A DNA stretch of 64,000 nt from Candidatus Poribacteria bacterium (GTDB lineage Bacteria; Poribacteria; WGA-4E; WGA-3G), in NCBI GenBank assembly GCA_003635195.1, contig PYIY01000078.1:1-64000 (forward strand), written 5' to 3'. Position numbers and translations under genes: made by a program. Each line of letters opens with the position of its first letter. Position 1 is the stretch's first letter. The notes under the pieces are model-generated. The model was not told the origin of the DNA. It searched no databases and worked only from the letters and a program-made list of their open reading frames with translations. Shown piece after piece: positions 18,614 through 28,819 of the stretch.

Positions 18614-20482
18614 TTGCCTATGAAACGTGCGATCTTAGTTTTGGTTGCTTTGACCATAGCAGTAACATTACCGCCTTTTTACTCACGATGGGCGGAATCT
18701 CAAAGACTTAAACAGATAGAAACAGTGAAACAACAAGCACGCTCGGTTTCTGGGGATCGGTTAGAAACAGTGCTGTCAGAACTCGAAAGCGGTGTGTCAC
18801 CTTCTGTCGTGATCCTGTATACAGGCAACACGCGGAGCCATTTGGAGCCGTGCGGGTGTTATCAAGAACAGTCGGGTGGCTTGCCGAGACGTGCTTATGT
18901 TGTGGAGCAGTTTCGGAAGCATGGATTTCCAACGCTCTTAGTGGATGCCGGGAACATTTTTGATGGTGAGGAAAAAATAGATGCGCGCCGCTGTGAAATA
19001 AATATGAAAGCATTAGCAGTGATGGGGTATTCAACAGTGGCACTCAGTGAATCAGATCTCGATTACGGTGATGTCTATCTGAGACGGCAGCGTGCTGTCG
19101 CGACGTTTCCATTCTTGGCACCGCGTGTGGGGCGCGACGATTTCACGCAGCCGTTCGTCGTTAAACATACTGGAGAACATGCTATTGCCTTTGTCGCTGG
19201 TAGAGCGTACGAAGAAGTCGTATCACAAGCGAATGTTATTTTAGCTTTAGGGGACCCCGAAGACTCGGAACATATTGATATCGTCATCCGTCCAGACGAA
19301 GTTAAAGTGAGGGTTTCTGAAGATGAACCGCTTTATGTTGGTTGTAAATCTGAAGGCGAAACACTAGGAATGTTGGCCCTCTGGATGGATGCCGATGGGA
19401 AGTTGATACGTCATTATGCGACAGAATTGGCATTGACCGATGATGTCAAGGGGGACGACTCAATCCGTCAGCTGCTAACAGATTTTTATCGAGATATTGC
19501 GGATGAAAACCGATCGCAGGGTTCACAACTTTTTACCGATCAACTTTTAGAACAACAACAGGGAAACGGGTATGTCTCAGCAACAGCATGTCAGCGCTGC
19601 CATGAGCAGGCGTATCTTCAGTGGTCTGCGACGCGCCACGCATTCGCTTATGAAACGCTTTTGAAAAAGGAGCGATACTTTGACGCGAAGTGTGTTTCCT
19701 GTCATACGACTGGGTTTGGGTATCAGACGGGATTTCATATTGGCAACCCAGATTCAACGCTCAAAGGGGTGCAGTGTGAAATGTGTCACGGTCCGGGCAA
19801 GCAGCATGTTGGCAACCCGAAAAAGAGTAATATCCGTAATGGTGCGGATACTTCGCTCTGTTTGCAATGCCACGATACAAAACATTCGCCTGGATTTGCG
19901 GAGGTAGTGGGACTCCACACCAAGGATGTTGATCATAGTCGCGCGCCGATGAACTTAGAGGAACTTTTAGCGTCGCGTATCGCACGAATGGGGAAGCCGA
20001 CGCTGGAGCTGTTTGTGATGAGTTATTGCCCATTCGGTGTCCAGGCGGAAGAAAAGATTATTCCAATCGTGAAAAAGTTTGGCGATCAGATTGATTTCAA
20101 GCTGCAATTTATTGCGCGGGAGAAGGAAAAGCCTTCTGCGCAGGATATATCACCGTTTACGAGTCTCCATGGCTACCCTGAAGTGGCAGAGAATATCCGC
20201 CAACTCCTGATTGCGCGGGAATATCCGGCTCGGTATCTCGACTACATCTTGTGCCGCGGTAAAAAACTCGATAAGAGTTGGGAAGATTGTGCTCGAAAAC
20301 TCGGTATCGACGTGGCAAAGATTCAAGCGTTGTTTGATACCACGGAAGCGGAGCAGCTTTTCCGAGAAAACATTGCGCGTGCTGCTGAGTTGAGGATTAA
20401 GGCATCTCCGACGATTTTGGTGGATAATCACAAATTTAGAGCGAATCAATTGCTACGAGCGAGTGGAACGCCCTGCGAATAA
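18614..20482 (+). CDS. Exported fusion: 5'-nucleotidase-like metallophosphoesterase - tetraheme cytochrome c - thioredoxin/DsbA-like domain
   Basis: TGNTRSHLEPCGCYQEQSGGLPRRAY; four CxxCH (CQRCH, CVSCH, CEMCH, CLQCH); LELFVMSYCPFGVQAEEKIIP ... ASPTILVDNHKF. Confidence 0.85.
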   Translation: MPMKRAILVLVALTIAVTLPPFYSRWAESQRLKQIETVKQQARSVSGDRLETVLSELESGVSPSVVILYTGNTRSHLEPCGCYQEQSGGLPRRAYVVEQFRKHGFPTLLVDAGNIFDGEEKIDARRCEINMKALAVMGYSTVALSESDLDYGDVYLRRQRAVATFPFLAPRVGRDDFTQPFVVKHTGEHAIAFVAGRAYEEVVSQANVILALGDPEDSEHIDIVIRPDEVKVRVSEDEPLYVGCKSEGETLGMLALWMDADGKLIRHYATELALTDDVKGDDSIRQLLTDFYRDIADENRSQGSQLFTDQLLEQQQGNGYVSATACQRCHEQAYLQWSATRHAFAYETLLKKERYFDAKCVSCHTTGFGYQTGFHIGNPDSTLKGVQCEMCHGPGKQHVGNPKKSNIRNGADTSLCLQCHDTKHSPGFAEVVGLHTKDVDHSRAPMNLEELLASRIARMGKPTLELFVMSYCPFGVQAEEKIIPIVKKFGDQIDFKLQFIAREKEKPSAQDISPFTSLHGYPEVAENIRQLLIAREYPARYLDYILCRGKKLDKSWEDCARKLGIDVAKIQALFDTTEAEQLFRENIARAAELRIKASPTILVDNHKFRANQLLRASGTPCE

Positions 20483-20500
20483 AGGCGGATATAGGATCCC

Positions 20501-20971
20501 ATGCAAGCGATTATTCTATGTGGTGGATTAGCAACACGGTTGGGTAAAATGACGAAAACCATTCCTAAGGTTTTGCTTGACATTGCAGGTAGAACGGTGT
20601 TGGATTGGCAGCTGCAACTGCTGGGAGATGCCGGTGTTCAGGAAGTCGTCCTCGCGTCGGATCATTTGCATGATGTGCTTTATGAACGCGTGGGGGTCTG
20701 CCGCCGGGGTGTGCAGATTCGCTATGCGAAGGAGGAGCATCGGTTTGGTCCTGGTGGTGCGATTCAGAATGCGATGAAACAGATTCGGACATCTCCGTTT
20801 TTTGTGTTGAACGGCGATATCCTATTTGCCGACTTTTCGCTCTGGGAGATATTAGGCAGATTTCACTGAGGTATGGTGGGATTACTGTTGAGTGTGTATG
20901 TTGATGATGTGCGCCCCTACGGACAAATTGTATCGGATGCTGGCGGCAAGGAGTTTTCTGATGAATCTTGA
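20501..20971 (+). pseudogene. Sugar nucleotidyltransferase, interrupted by in-frame TGA (20867..20869) and C-terminally short
   Basis: MQAIILCGGLATRLGKMTKTIPKVLLDIAGRTVLDWQLQLL...FFVLNGDILF; frame continues past TGA as GMVGLLLSVYVDDVRPYGQIVSDAGGKEFSDES. Confidence 0.75.
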
Positions 20972-22430
20972 CATCTTCCGAGCGTATGATATTCGCGGCG
21001 TTTTTGGTGCGGACTTTGGAGTGAAGAGTTTCTACCGAATTGCTTGTGCATATACCGACTGTTTTCAACCGAAGACTATGGCGTTAGGCTATGATGTCCG
21101 CGAGAGTTCTCCGCGGTTATGGCGACAGGTCGCGTCGGGTTTGCAAAATTCGGGAGTTGATGTCTTGGATCTCGGTCGCATTTCAACGGATATGTTGTAT
21201 TTTGCTGTAGTGCACTATCGGACAGATGGTGGGATTATGATCACAGCATCCCATAATCCTGCTTCGTCCAACGGTATGAAACTCGTTGGGCAGCATGCCA
21301 CGCCGATTTCCGCGGATACCGGGCTCTTTGAGGTACGCAATGCTATTGAAAACGGATTCCTGTTTGAGCAGAGAAAAGAATACCCACACGGAACCCTTCA
21401 GTCAATAGAGTTTCTGGATGCCTACTTATCGCACCTTCGCTCATTTGTAAATCTGGAGTGGTTGCTCCAGAAGCGGATTGTTCTTAACGCCAATGGTGGG
21501 CTTGCGGGGCAGATTGCTGAACAGTTGTTAGTGGATACACCGATTCAGGTATGTCAGCGGTTATTTACAGAACCAGATGGGAGTTTCGCAGAAATTCCCG
21601 GCGGTAGACCGGATCCGCTGAGACCAGAAAATAGGAGACTGACCACAGAAGCGGTTAGGAGAACAGGGGCAGACTTGGCAGTGGCGTGGGATGCGGATGC
21701 CGATCGGTGCTTTTTCTTTGATGAGACGGGAGCATTCGTTGAGGGGTGTTACATCACGGCGTTGCTTGCAGAAAAAATCCTTCAGCAGCGCGGACGTGGT
21801 GGTGTCATTTATGATCCGAGAGCAATTTGGGCAGTAGAACATGCTATCCTTTCTGGTAGAGGTATACCGATGCTGAGTCGATGTGGGCACTCGTTCATCA
21901 AAGCAGGTATGCGAGAGAATAAAGCTCTTTTTGCTGGCGAAGCGAGTGGACACTACTATTTCCGGGATAACTTCTACGCGGATAATGGGATGATCCCGTT
22001 CTTGCTTATGCTTGAATATCTCAGTGTAAAGGGAGTATCGCTTGCTGAAGCCGTAAACCCTTTGCGATCAGCATATCCGGTCTCTGGTGAGATCAACTAC
22101 TCATTTGAAACTGACTGTCAAATGCGAGATGCGCTGGCTGCGGTCAATACTGCGACACATTGTTGGGGCGATCCGTGTGTTGCGACACCGATTGACGGTT
22201 TGTCTGTTCGGTTTCTGTCAGGTTCTGGCAGTTGGCGGTTCAACCTCCGAGAATCGAACACGGAGCCGCTGCTGCGGTTGAATGTTGAAACAATTGGGGA
22301 TGAGGACCTTCTCATTGAAAAGACGATGGACATGAGCGCGAAACTTGAAAGTTTTGGGGCGAAACGAGAGACACAGTTCCGCTGGGAATCGGGTGGCTTA
22401 ATTAAACGTGAGCTCGGTTTAAAAAGTTAG
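20961..22430 (+). CDS. Phosphomannomutase/phosphoglucomutase
   Basis: FRAYDIRGVFG, TASHNPASSNGMKL, AWDADADRCFFFD, GEASGHYYFRD; start ATG 20961 preferred over track start. Confidence 0.92.
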   Translation: MNLDIFRAYDIRGVFGADFGVKSFYRIACAYTDCFQPKTMALGYDVRESSPRLWRQVASGLQNSGVDVLDLGRISTDMLYFAVVHYRTDGGIMITASHNPASSNGMKLVGQHATPISADTGLFEVRNAIENGFLFEQRKEYPHGTLQSIEFLDAYLSHLRSFVNLEWLLQKRIVLNANGGLAGQIAEQLLVDTPIQVCQRLFTEPDGSFAEIPGGRPDPLRPENRRLTTEAVRRTGADLAVAWDADADRCFFFDETGAFVEGCYITALLAEKILQQRGRGGVIYDPRAIWAVEHAILSGRGIPMLSRCGHSFIKAGMRENKALFAGEASGHYYFRDNFYADNGMIPFLLMLEYLSVKGVSLAEAVNPLRSAYPVSGEINYSFETDCQMRDALAAVNTATHCWGDPCVATPIDGLSVRFLSGSGSWRFNLRESNTEPLLRLNVETIGDEDLLIEKTMDMSAKLESFGAKRETQFRWESGGLIKRELGLKS

Positions 22431-23191
22431 CAAGTTTGTGCGATCAGATCCTTGAACGCCTGAGAATTTTCAAGGTTCAAAGAAGGCTTCTTTTCTTCAT
22501 ACGTGTATGCAATCAAAGCAGAGGCAACATGGGCGAAAAAGTTAGGCACACTCCGATGCCGACTGTGTTCTAACTGACAACCGTTCTTCAGACGGTTTAC
22601 CACACTCTCAATGAGCATCCGCTTCTTCAAGAGAAGTTTCTCAGACACCGACATGAACTTATTTTTCATGCGCTTGCGGATTGAAGACACTAATTGAATA
22701 CCTTCGGAAACCAATAGATCATCAACCAACTCTTGAGAGATATATCCTTTATCGCCAAAGAGTTTACCAAATAAACCTTCGGTGAGATACCGAACAGGTT
22801 TGCGATCATCGGTGTTTCCGGGTGTCAACTCAACGGAAACCAACAACTCACCGAGGTCGTTGATGATCAGATGAAGTTTGAAACCATAAAACCAACTGAC
22901 AGAGGTCTTGCTGCGTTTGGCAACGCCTTGAAACACACGATGGCTCGGAATCCGCCGATTGTCGCAGACTTTTATCGCAGTTGAGTCAATGAAAGAAATA
23001 CCACGGCATTCGCCAAATCGCGTCTGTAGGTATGCCCATAAGAGCGGCAACGTCTCAGGTATGAGTTCAAGAAACCGACTGTAGCTCACTATATTTGGAA
23101 ACGCCCAACGCAGCCGCATGCAGACTTCTTTGAGATAATAGTCCTTGAAGGTTCGATATTTACTTTCATGGAAGTAAACGAGGATCATCAT
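22427..23191 (-). pseudogene. IS982-family transposase, apparently N-terminally truncated
   Basis: SFIDSTAIKVCDNRRIPSHRVFQGVAKRSKTSVSWFYGFKLHLIINDLGELL...TPGNTDDRKP...GDKGYIS; a stop codon lies just upstream of the ORF. Confidence 0.82.
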
Positions 23192-23308
23192 GACCTACAA
23201 GTTTTGAGCAGTGGTAAACTCGTGGAAAAAACAGATGGAAAAGGTGCAGAGTTGAGGAACGTTTAGACGGATAAAAAAATTGATTAGAAAACAAATTTAT
23301 GATATATT

Positions 23309-23435
23309 GGTTGTCAGTCATCAGTCGTCAGCTGTTAGTCAAGAGGTTTTTTGTGACAATTCACGATGCCTTGGAGTCCTCCAAGTTTGGGTAGATTGTG
23401 ACAAAACGCTTCTTAACTGATAACCGATAACCTTG
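23309..23435. repeat. Dispersed palindromic TCAGTTATCAGTT-type repeat
   Basis: ggttgtcagtcatcagtcgtcagctgttagtcaagaggttttttgtg ... cttcttaactgataaccgataacc. Confidence 0.7.
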
Positions 23436-23514
23436 ACCAACAACTCGTCTACAGATACTTTTGCTAAGGCGCGAGTTGTTGGCCAAAACTGAAAACTATA
23501 AAAAAAGGAAAAAC

Positions 23515-26226
23515 ATGAGAGGGAATAATACAGACACACCGCGCCCAGAATACCCGCGTCCAGATTTCCAACGCGGGACATCAGAAGGTATCGACTGGAT
23601 TTGCCTTAACGGTACATGGGAATTCGCATTCGATCCGGCCGATATTGGTAAACAAAATAAATGGTATTCACCAGAGCCTATCAATGATTCTCCATGGACG
23701 ATGCAAATACAGGTCCCCTATCCGTGGGAAAGTCTTGCAGCATGGACAGAAGAAGAACAAGCAAGCAATGAAAACTATTTGAGTAAAAACGCCTATCTCA
23801 ACCCAGAAGAGGTTACCTGTGGCGGCTTAGACCGTGAAGGCAATTACCGCGGCGAACCGAGACATACAATCGGCTGGTATCGCAAAGTTGTCTCAATCCC
23901 TGAAAGTTGGGGAGACAAGCGCGTTATTTTGAATTTTGGTGCTGTTGATTGGGAAGCAACAGTCTGGATAAATGGAAACCAAATAGGCACGCACGAAAAC
24001 GGATACCTACCCTTTGAACTTGACATTACGGACGCACTTACGTCAGGAGAACCTACGCTCATCGTTGTTCGCGCGTATGATGCCCAAGATCATGGTGAAC
24101 AACTTGCAGGTAAACAGATCGGTTGGTATGTACGTACCAGCGGGATTTGGCAAACCGTTTACCTCGAACCGAGAAATGAGACGCACATCGCACAGTGTCA
24201 CATCACGCCTGACATTGATAGCGCATCTGCAACGTTTGCAGTTAAAACAGATGGTGATGTAGAAAATACTGAATTAACCTTACGCTGGAATTGCGATGAA
24301 CTCAGCGGCTCTGTTAAAGTCTCCAGCAATGATACCCAATTCACAGTGAGTATTCCTCCTGAACAGTTGCGTTTGTGGGATGTAGACACCCCAAATCTCT
24401 ACGACGTTACGCTGGAATTGGTAGCAGAAGATACCGTCATTGACAGAATCTTTACATATTTTGGGATGCGGAAGGTTTCGATCGCAAAAGCCCCGGGCGA
24501 AGACTACCAATATATCTACCTTAACAACCGTCCTATCTATCTCCTCGGTGCGCTGAATCAATCGTTTAACCCAGAAGGTGTGTACACGTTCCTAACAGAC
24601 GAAGCGATCCGCAGAGATGTCGAACGCGCAAAAGAATTCGGCTTTAACTTTCTGCGTCTCCACATCAAAGTCGATGAACCGCGCCTCTATTATTGGGCTG
24701 ACAAGTTAGGGTTGCTCTTCATGTGCGATATTCCCAACTTTGGCACCTACACGGAGAAAGCGAAGGCTCGATTTGAACAGACACTCCGTGGCAACATTGC
24801 GCGCGATTACAATCACCCATCAATTATTTCTTGGTGCAACTTCAACGAGACTTGGGGACTCGGTGGTAATGAATACAAAGAGATGACAGATCGACAGGAA
24901 TGGGTACGCGAGATGTATCACCTCGCTAAATCCTTAGATACGACCCGCCTGATTGAAGATAACTCGCCGTGTCTGTACGACCATGTGGAAACGGACATCA
25001 ATTCATGGCACTTCTATATTAATGACTATGATCGCGCGAAAGAACATATTGCAAACGTTGTGGCAGAGACGTATCCGGGTTCAGCGTTCAATTATGCCGG
25101 TGGCAACGTCCAAAGCGATGTACCACTGATTAATAGCGAGTACGGCGGTATCTCCGCAGGCGCAGGGGATAAGGATGTTTCATGGTGTTTTAAATACCTG
25201 ACGAATGAACTCCGACTCCATCCGAAAATCTGTGGCTACATCTACACGGAGTTACAGGACATTGAGTGGGAACACAACGGCTTCATGAACTACGACAGGT
25301 CGGTCAAGGAGTTCGGATACGATTATCTGGACATCAACACGCTTGACTTTATCGCCATCGACTATCCGCCCGGAACAACAGTTGCCCCGGGTGATAAGAT
25401 AAAAGCGGATATCTACACGAGCCACTTCTCACACAAAACCATCACCGGCACAACGCTTCATTGGCAACTGGATACGATGTCAGCAACTGGATCTTTTACA
25501 CGTGGTATCATCTCAGGAAGCGTTGAGATTCCATTTCCACAGTATCAGGTGCAACGCGTACATCAACTTGAACTGCAGATTCCTGATATTTACCCTGCAG
25601 TTGGCACGCTCCATGTTTGGGTAACAGACCCCACTGGAACTGTTGTTGCCCGTAACTTTATCAATTTTGAGCACTTTGTAGAACTCCCTGATCCAGTTGA
25701 ATGGCACGATCAAACGGTGCATCTTAACTATACACCCGGGAACATATCTGAATTCTCTTGGGACGAACCGACAACCGATGCGCAGCTTTTCTCGGCAGTC
25801 GGGGGCGGTTATGTCGAATATAAGGTTCCGTTACCAGACCGACTTAGTGCAGCAGATGTTGCAGAAATAGAACTCATCTTTGAAGTCTCCAGTTGCTATG
25901 GTGGTGCCCGTCAAACGGAGCCAGAGAAATACCCGTCTGATGTGACGATCTCAGCCAACGGCACTGAAATTGGAACGATTCGCATTCCAGATTGTCCTGC
26001 AGATGCACGCGGCGTGCTCTCTTATATTCACGGTGAACCCGGCATTTACGGCTATCTGCACAATGTTAAGGTGGACCCATCACTTGTCTTAAATGGTAAG
26101 ACAAATACATTAAGTATCCGCTATGAAGTGAAAGCGGATGCTGAGGCGAAAGGCGGGTTCGCACTCTACGGCGCGCGTATGGGGAGATACCCGACTGGAC
26201 CGCATCTGCTTATCCGTCGGAAATAA
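23515..26226 (+). CDS. Glycoside hydrolase family 2 (beta-galactosidase/glucuronidase-like)
   Basis: LNGTWEFAFDPADIGKQNKWY, VWINGNQIGTHENGYLPFELDIT, IISWCNFNETWG; start ATG 23515. Confidence 0.9.
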   Translation: MRGNNTDTPRPEYPRPDFQRGTSEGIDWICLNGTWEFAFDPADIGKQNKWYSPEPINDSPWTMQIQVPYPWESLAAWTEEEQASNENYLSKNAYLNPEEVTCGGLDREGNYRGEPRHTIGWYRKVVSIPESWGDKRVILNFGAVDWEATVWINGNQIGTHENGYLPFELDITDALTSGEPTLIVVRAYDAQDHGEQLAGKQIGWYVRTSGIWQTVYLEPRNETHIAQCHITPDIDSASATFAVKTDGDVENTELTLRWNCDELSGSVKVSSNDTQFTVSIPPEQLRLWDVDTPNLYDVTLELVAEDTVIDRIFTYFGMRKVSIAKAPGEDYQYIYLNNRPIYLLGALNQSFNPEGVYTFLTDEAIRRDVERAKEFGFNFLRLHIKVDEPRLYYWADKLGLLFMCDIPNFGTYTEKAKARFEQTLRGNIARDYNHPSIISWCNFNETWGLGGNEYKEMTDRQEWVREMYHLAKSLDTTRLIEDNSPCLYDHVETDINSWHFYINDYDRAKEHIANVVAETYPGSAFNYAGGNVQSDVPLINSEYGGISAGAGDKDVSWCFKYLTNELRLHPKICGYIYTELQDIEWEHNGFMNYDRSVKEFGYDYLDINTLDFIAIDYPPGTTVAPGDKIKADIYTSHFSHKTITGTTLHWQLDTMSATGSFTRGIISGSVEIPFPQYQVQRVHQLELQIPDIYPAVGTLHVWVTDPTGTVVARNFINFEHFVELPDPVEWHDQTVHLNYTPGNISEFSWDEPTTDAQLFSAVGGGYVEYKVPLPDRLSAADVAEIELIFEVSSCYGGARQTEPEKYPSDVTISANGTEIGTIRIPDCPADARGVLSYIHGEPGIYGYLHNVKVDPSLVLNGKTNTLSIRYEVKADAEAKGGFALYGARMGRYPTGPHLLIRRK

Positions 26227-26400
26227 GTTATCAGTTATCGGTTTTCAGTTTTCGGTTAAAGAGGTTTCTGATAACGGTAACGTAACGAAGGCTGGCACTT
26301 GCTGCCAACTTCACTTGAGAAAGGAAGAAAAGGTTGGAAGCTTATCGGGAGATACTCGCGTCACAGGAGACGTAACCGACAACCGACAACTGACAACTCT
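26225..26400. repeat. Dispersed palindromic TCAGTTATCAGTT-type repeat
   Basis: agttatcagttatcggttttcagttttcggttaaagaggtttctgataac ... gtaaccgacaaccgacaactgacaac. Confidence 0.75.
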
Positions 26401-26419
26401 CACTGCGAGGCAAACTATT

Positions 26420-27529
26420 ATGGCAAGTCCCGAATTTGTATTCACACGTTACCCCAATTTAGAAGTTTCTTGGCCCTTCGTTCACGAACAGATGGTCCGC
26501 CGGTTAGAAGAACTCGGTGTCACTCTTGTTCTCAACACCAACAACCGAGACCCTATCCACGAACAAGCCGATTTAAGCGAAACCATCGGCATATCCCATT
26601 TCGGTGGAAATCTGACAGAAGCATGCATCGCAGCAGCCCCGAAACTTAAAGTGTTCGGAGCGATGACAGATAATTCTGGACACGGCATCCCATACCAAGC
26701 ACTTCAGGCACGCGGTATCCCTGTCATTGAATCGACGCGCGCCTGGTCGCAATCCGTGGCTGAGTGCGCCTTCGGTCTCGCGCTATCCTCACTGCGCCGG
26801 ACAGCACAGTGGCATCTGCGGATGGCACAGGGTGAAAAACTCTGGGATTGGGAGAACCCGATGTGGGGTTCGCTAAACGCTCGTGAAAGCGGCGCGCCCC
26901 TCGATAAACTTCCCGCTGCACATCAGTTCTGTGATGACCCAGATTTCGTCAACGGCGATCTCGGCACCAAAAACGTTGGTGTCATCGGTCTCGGACAGAT
27001 TGGTGGAAAAATCGCAAAATGGAGTCGGGTTTTTGGGGCAACAGTCGTTGGTTTCGATCCGTATGTCTCAGACGAACTTCTTCAAGAGTGGGATGTACAA
27101 CGCGCCGATATGGACACGCTCGCCGATACATCCGACATCGTGTTCGTGGCAGTTCCACCGACACCTTCAGCGAAACATCTATTGAATCGAGAACGGATCT
27201 ATCATTTGAAGAACGGAAGTTTGGTTGTTGTGATTACGCGCGCACATGCTGTCGATATGGAAGCATTGCGGGAACGGATTGTCAAAGACGAACTCGCAGG
27301 GGCATTTGATGTTTATGACATCGAACCGGTCCCTATTGATGATGAGCTGCGCAATCGAGATAACGTTGTTCACACACCGCACATCGCAGGTAGAACAGAA
27401 GATTCTAACCTACGCGTGGCGGATATGACTGTCGATGACTTTGTGCGGGTGCTGAAGGGCGAAGCACCTCTGGGGGCATTAACTCCGAAGGCAGTTGAGG
27501 TCCGAACCTCACCGAACCCGAGTCAGTAA
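26420..27529 (+). CDS. D-isomer specific 2-hydroxyacid dehydrogenase
   Basis: NVGVIGLGQIGGKIAKWSRVFGATVVGFDPY; ESTRAWSQSVAECAFGLAL; start ATG 26420, upstream part of track ORF is repeat sequence. Confidence 0.88.
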   Translation: MASPEFVFTRYPNLEVSWPFVHEQMVRRLEELGVTLVLNTNNRDPIHEQADLSETIGISHFGGNLTEACIAAAPKLKVFGAMTDNSGHGIPYQALQARGIPVIESTRAWSQSVAECAFGLALSSLRRTAQWHLRMAQGEKLWDWENPMWGSLNARESGAPLDKLPAAHQFCDDPDFVNGDLGTKNVGVIGLGQIGGKIAKWSRVFGATVVGFDPYVSDELLQEWDVQRADMDTLADTSDIVFVAVPPTPSAKHLLNRERIYHLKNGSLVVVITRAHAVDMEALRERIVKDELAGAFDVYDIEPVPIDDELRNRDNVVHTPHIAGRTEDSNLRVADMTVDDFVRVLKGEAPLGALTPKAVEVRTSPNPSQ

Positions 27530-27720
27530 ATAGTTCTCAGTTGTCAGTACGATTTTTCTCTCACTGCGAGGCATGAAAAAAATCTTTCAGTACTCAGTTA
27601 AAGAGGTATCTTGTGGTCGGAATATGAAAGGTAACCGTCCCGAAGTATTAACTGATAACTGAAAGCGCAGCGTCCTGACAACTGAGAACCAGTACTCTGA
27701 AAACTGACAACTATAAAAAA
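27528..27720. repeat. Dispersed palindromic TCAGTTATCAGTT-type repeat (compound)
   Basis: agttctcagttgtcag ... agtactcagttaaagaggtatc ... ttaactgataactg ... ctgacaactgagaaccagtactctgaaaactgacaac. Confidence 0.75.
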
Positions 27721-27721
27721 A

Positions 27722-28819
27722 ATGCCACCGAAAACGGAATACAAAAACCTTATCCGTTCAGACATCGCAGACATGGCACCTTACACGCCCATTGTGCCGT
27801 TTGATGTGTTGAGTCAACGCCTCGGTATCCCCACTGAGGACATCATTAAACTTGATGCGAATGAGAACCCTTACGGTCCCTCAGCACGCGTATATCAAGC
27901 GTTGGCAAATGAAACCTATTATCACATATACCCTGACCCTGACAGTTCGTCGTTACGTCAAGCCCTGAGTCAATACATAGGTGTTGATGCAACCCATATC
28001 GTCGCAGGTCACGGCGCAGATGAGTTGATTGACCTTGTAATCAGGTTGTTTGTCGCTCATGGCGATGCGGTCATTAACTGCCCGCCAACGTTCGGGATGT
28101 ACCGTTTCGACACAGAACTCAACGGCGGAAAAATAATTGAACTTGAACGAAAAGCGGATTTTTCGTTAGACACTGAATCAGTAATTGATCTCGCCACCAA
28201 CAACAAAAACATCAAACTCATCTTTATTACGAGCCCAAACAATCCTGATGGTGGTATGCTTGAGGATACATGCCTTCGGCGGTTACTTCAGTTGCCGTTG
28301 ATTGTCGTGCTGGACGAAGCTTATATTGAATTCGCTGGCGGGAGTTGTGCGAATTGGGTTTTGGAACACGAAAACCTGATTGTGCTTCGGACGTTCAGCA
28401 AGTGGGCAGGATTAGCAGGATTGCGGGTAGGATACGGAATCTTTCCGCCCTGGATACTCTCACATCTTTTGAAGATTAAGCAGCCGTACAACGTAAACGT
28501 TGCTGGTGCGACAGCTGCCTTGGCTTCGTTGTCGGATGTGTCTCAATTGCAAGAAAATGTGCGGAAAATTGTGGCAGAGCGTGGAAGGCTTTACGCGGCG
28601 TTGCAAGCGTTTGACTTTTTGGAACCCTATCCAAGTGAAGCGAATTTCATTCTATCGCGAGTGATCGGAAAAGACGCAGCGGAACTAAAAGCAACATTAG
28701 CTGAACGCGGCATTCTCATCCGATATTTTGATACGCCACGTCTACACAACCACGTTAGAATCAGCGTCGGCACCCCTGCGCAAACATCTGCCCTCTTAGA
28801 AGCACTCTCTACATTATAG
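27722..28819 (+). CDS. hisC: Histidinol-phosphate aminotransferase
   Basis: IIKLDANENPYGPS, ITSPNNPDGGML, RTFSKWAGLAGLRVGYG. Confidence 0.9.
   Translation: MPPKTEYKNLIRSDIADMAPYTPIVPFDVLSQRLGIPTEDIIKLDANENPYGPSARVYQALANETYYHIYPDPDSSSLRQALSQYIGVDATHIVAGHGADELIDLVIRLFVAHGDAVINCPPTFGMYRFDTELNGGKIIELERKADFSLDTESVIDLATNNKNIKLIFITSPNNPDGGMLEDTCLRRLLQLPLIVVLDEAYIEFAGGSCANWVLEHENLIVLRTFSKWAGLAGLRVGYGIFPPWILSHLLKIKQPYNVNVAGATAALASLSDVSQLQENVRKIVAERGRLYAALQAFDFLEPYPSEANFILSRVIGKDAAELKATLAERGILIRYFDTPRLHNHVRISVGTPAQTSALLEALSTL

Noticed and set aside
20867-20869. Selenocysteine at the in-frame TGA
   Set aside because: No Sec-type residue expected in nucleotidyltransferases at this place and no SECIS-like hairpin noticed; truncation at C-terminus favours pseudogene
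26138-26419. N-terminal extension of the 2-hydroxyacid dehydrogenase ORF
   Set aside because: Encoded by the end of the GH2 gene and the palindromic repeat; family start is at 26420
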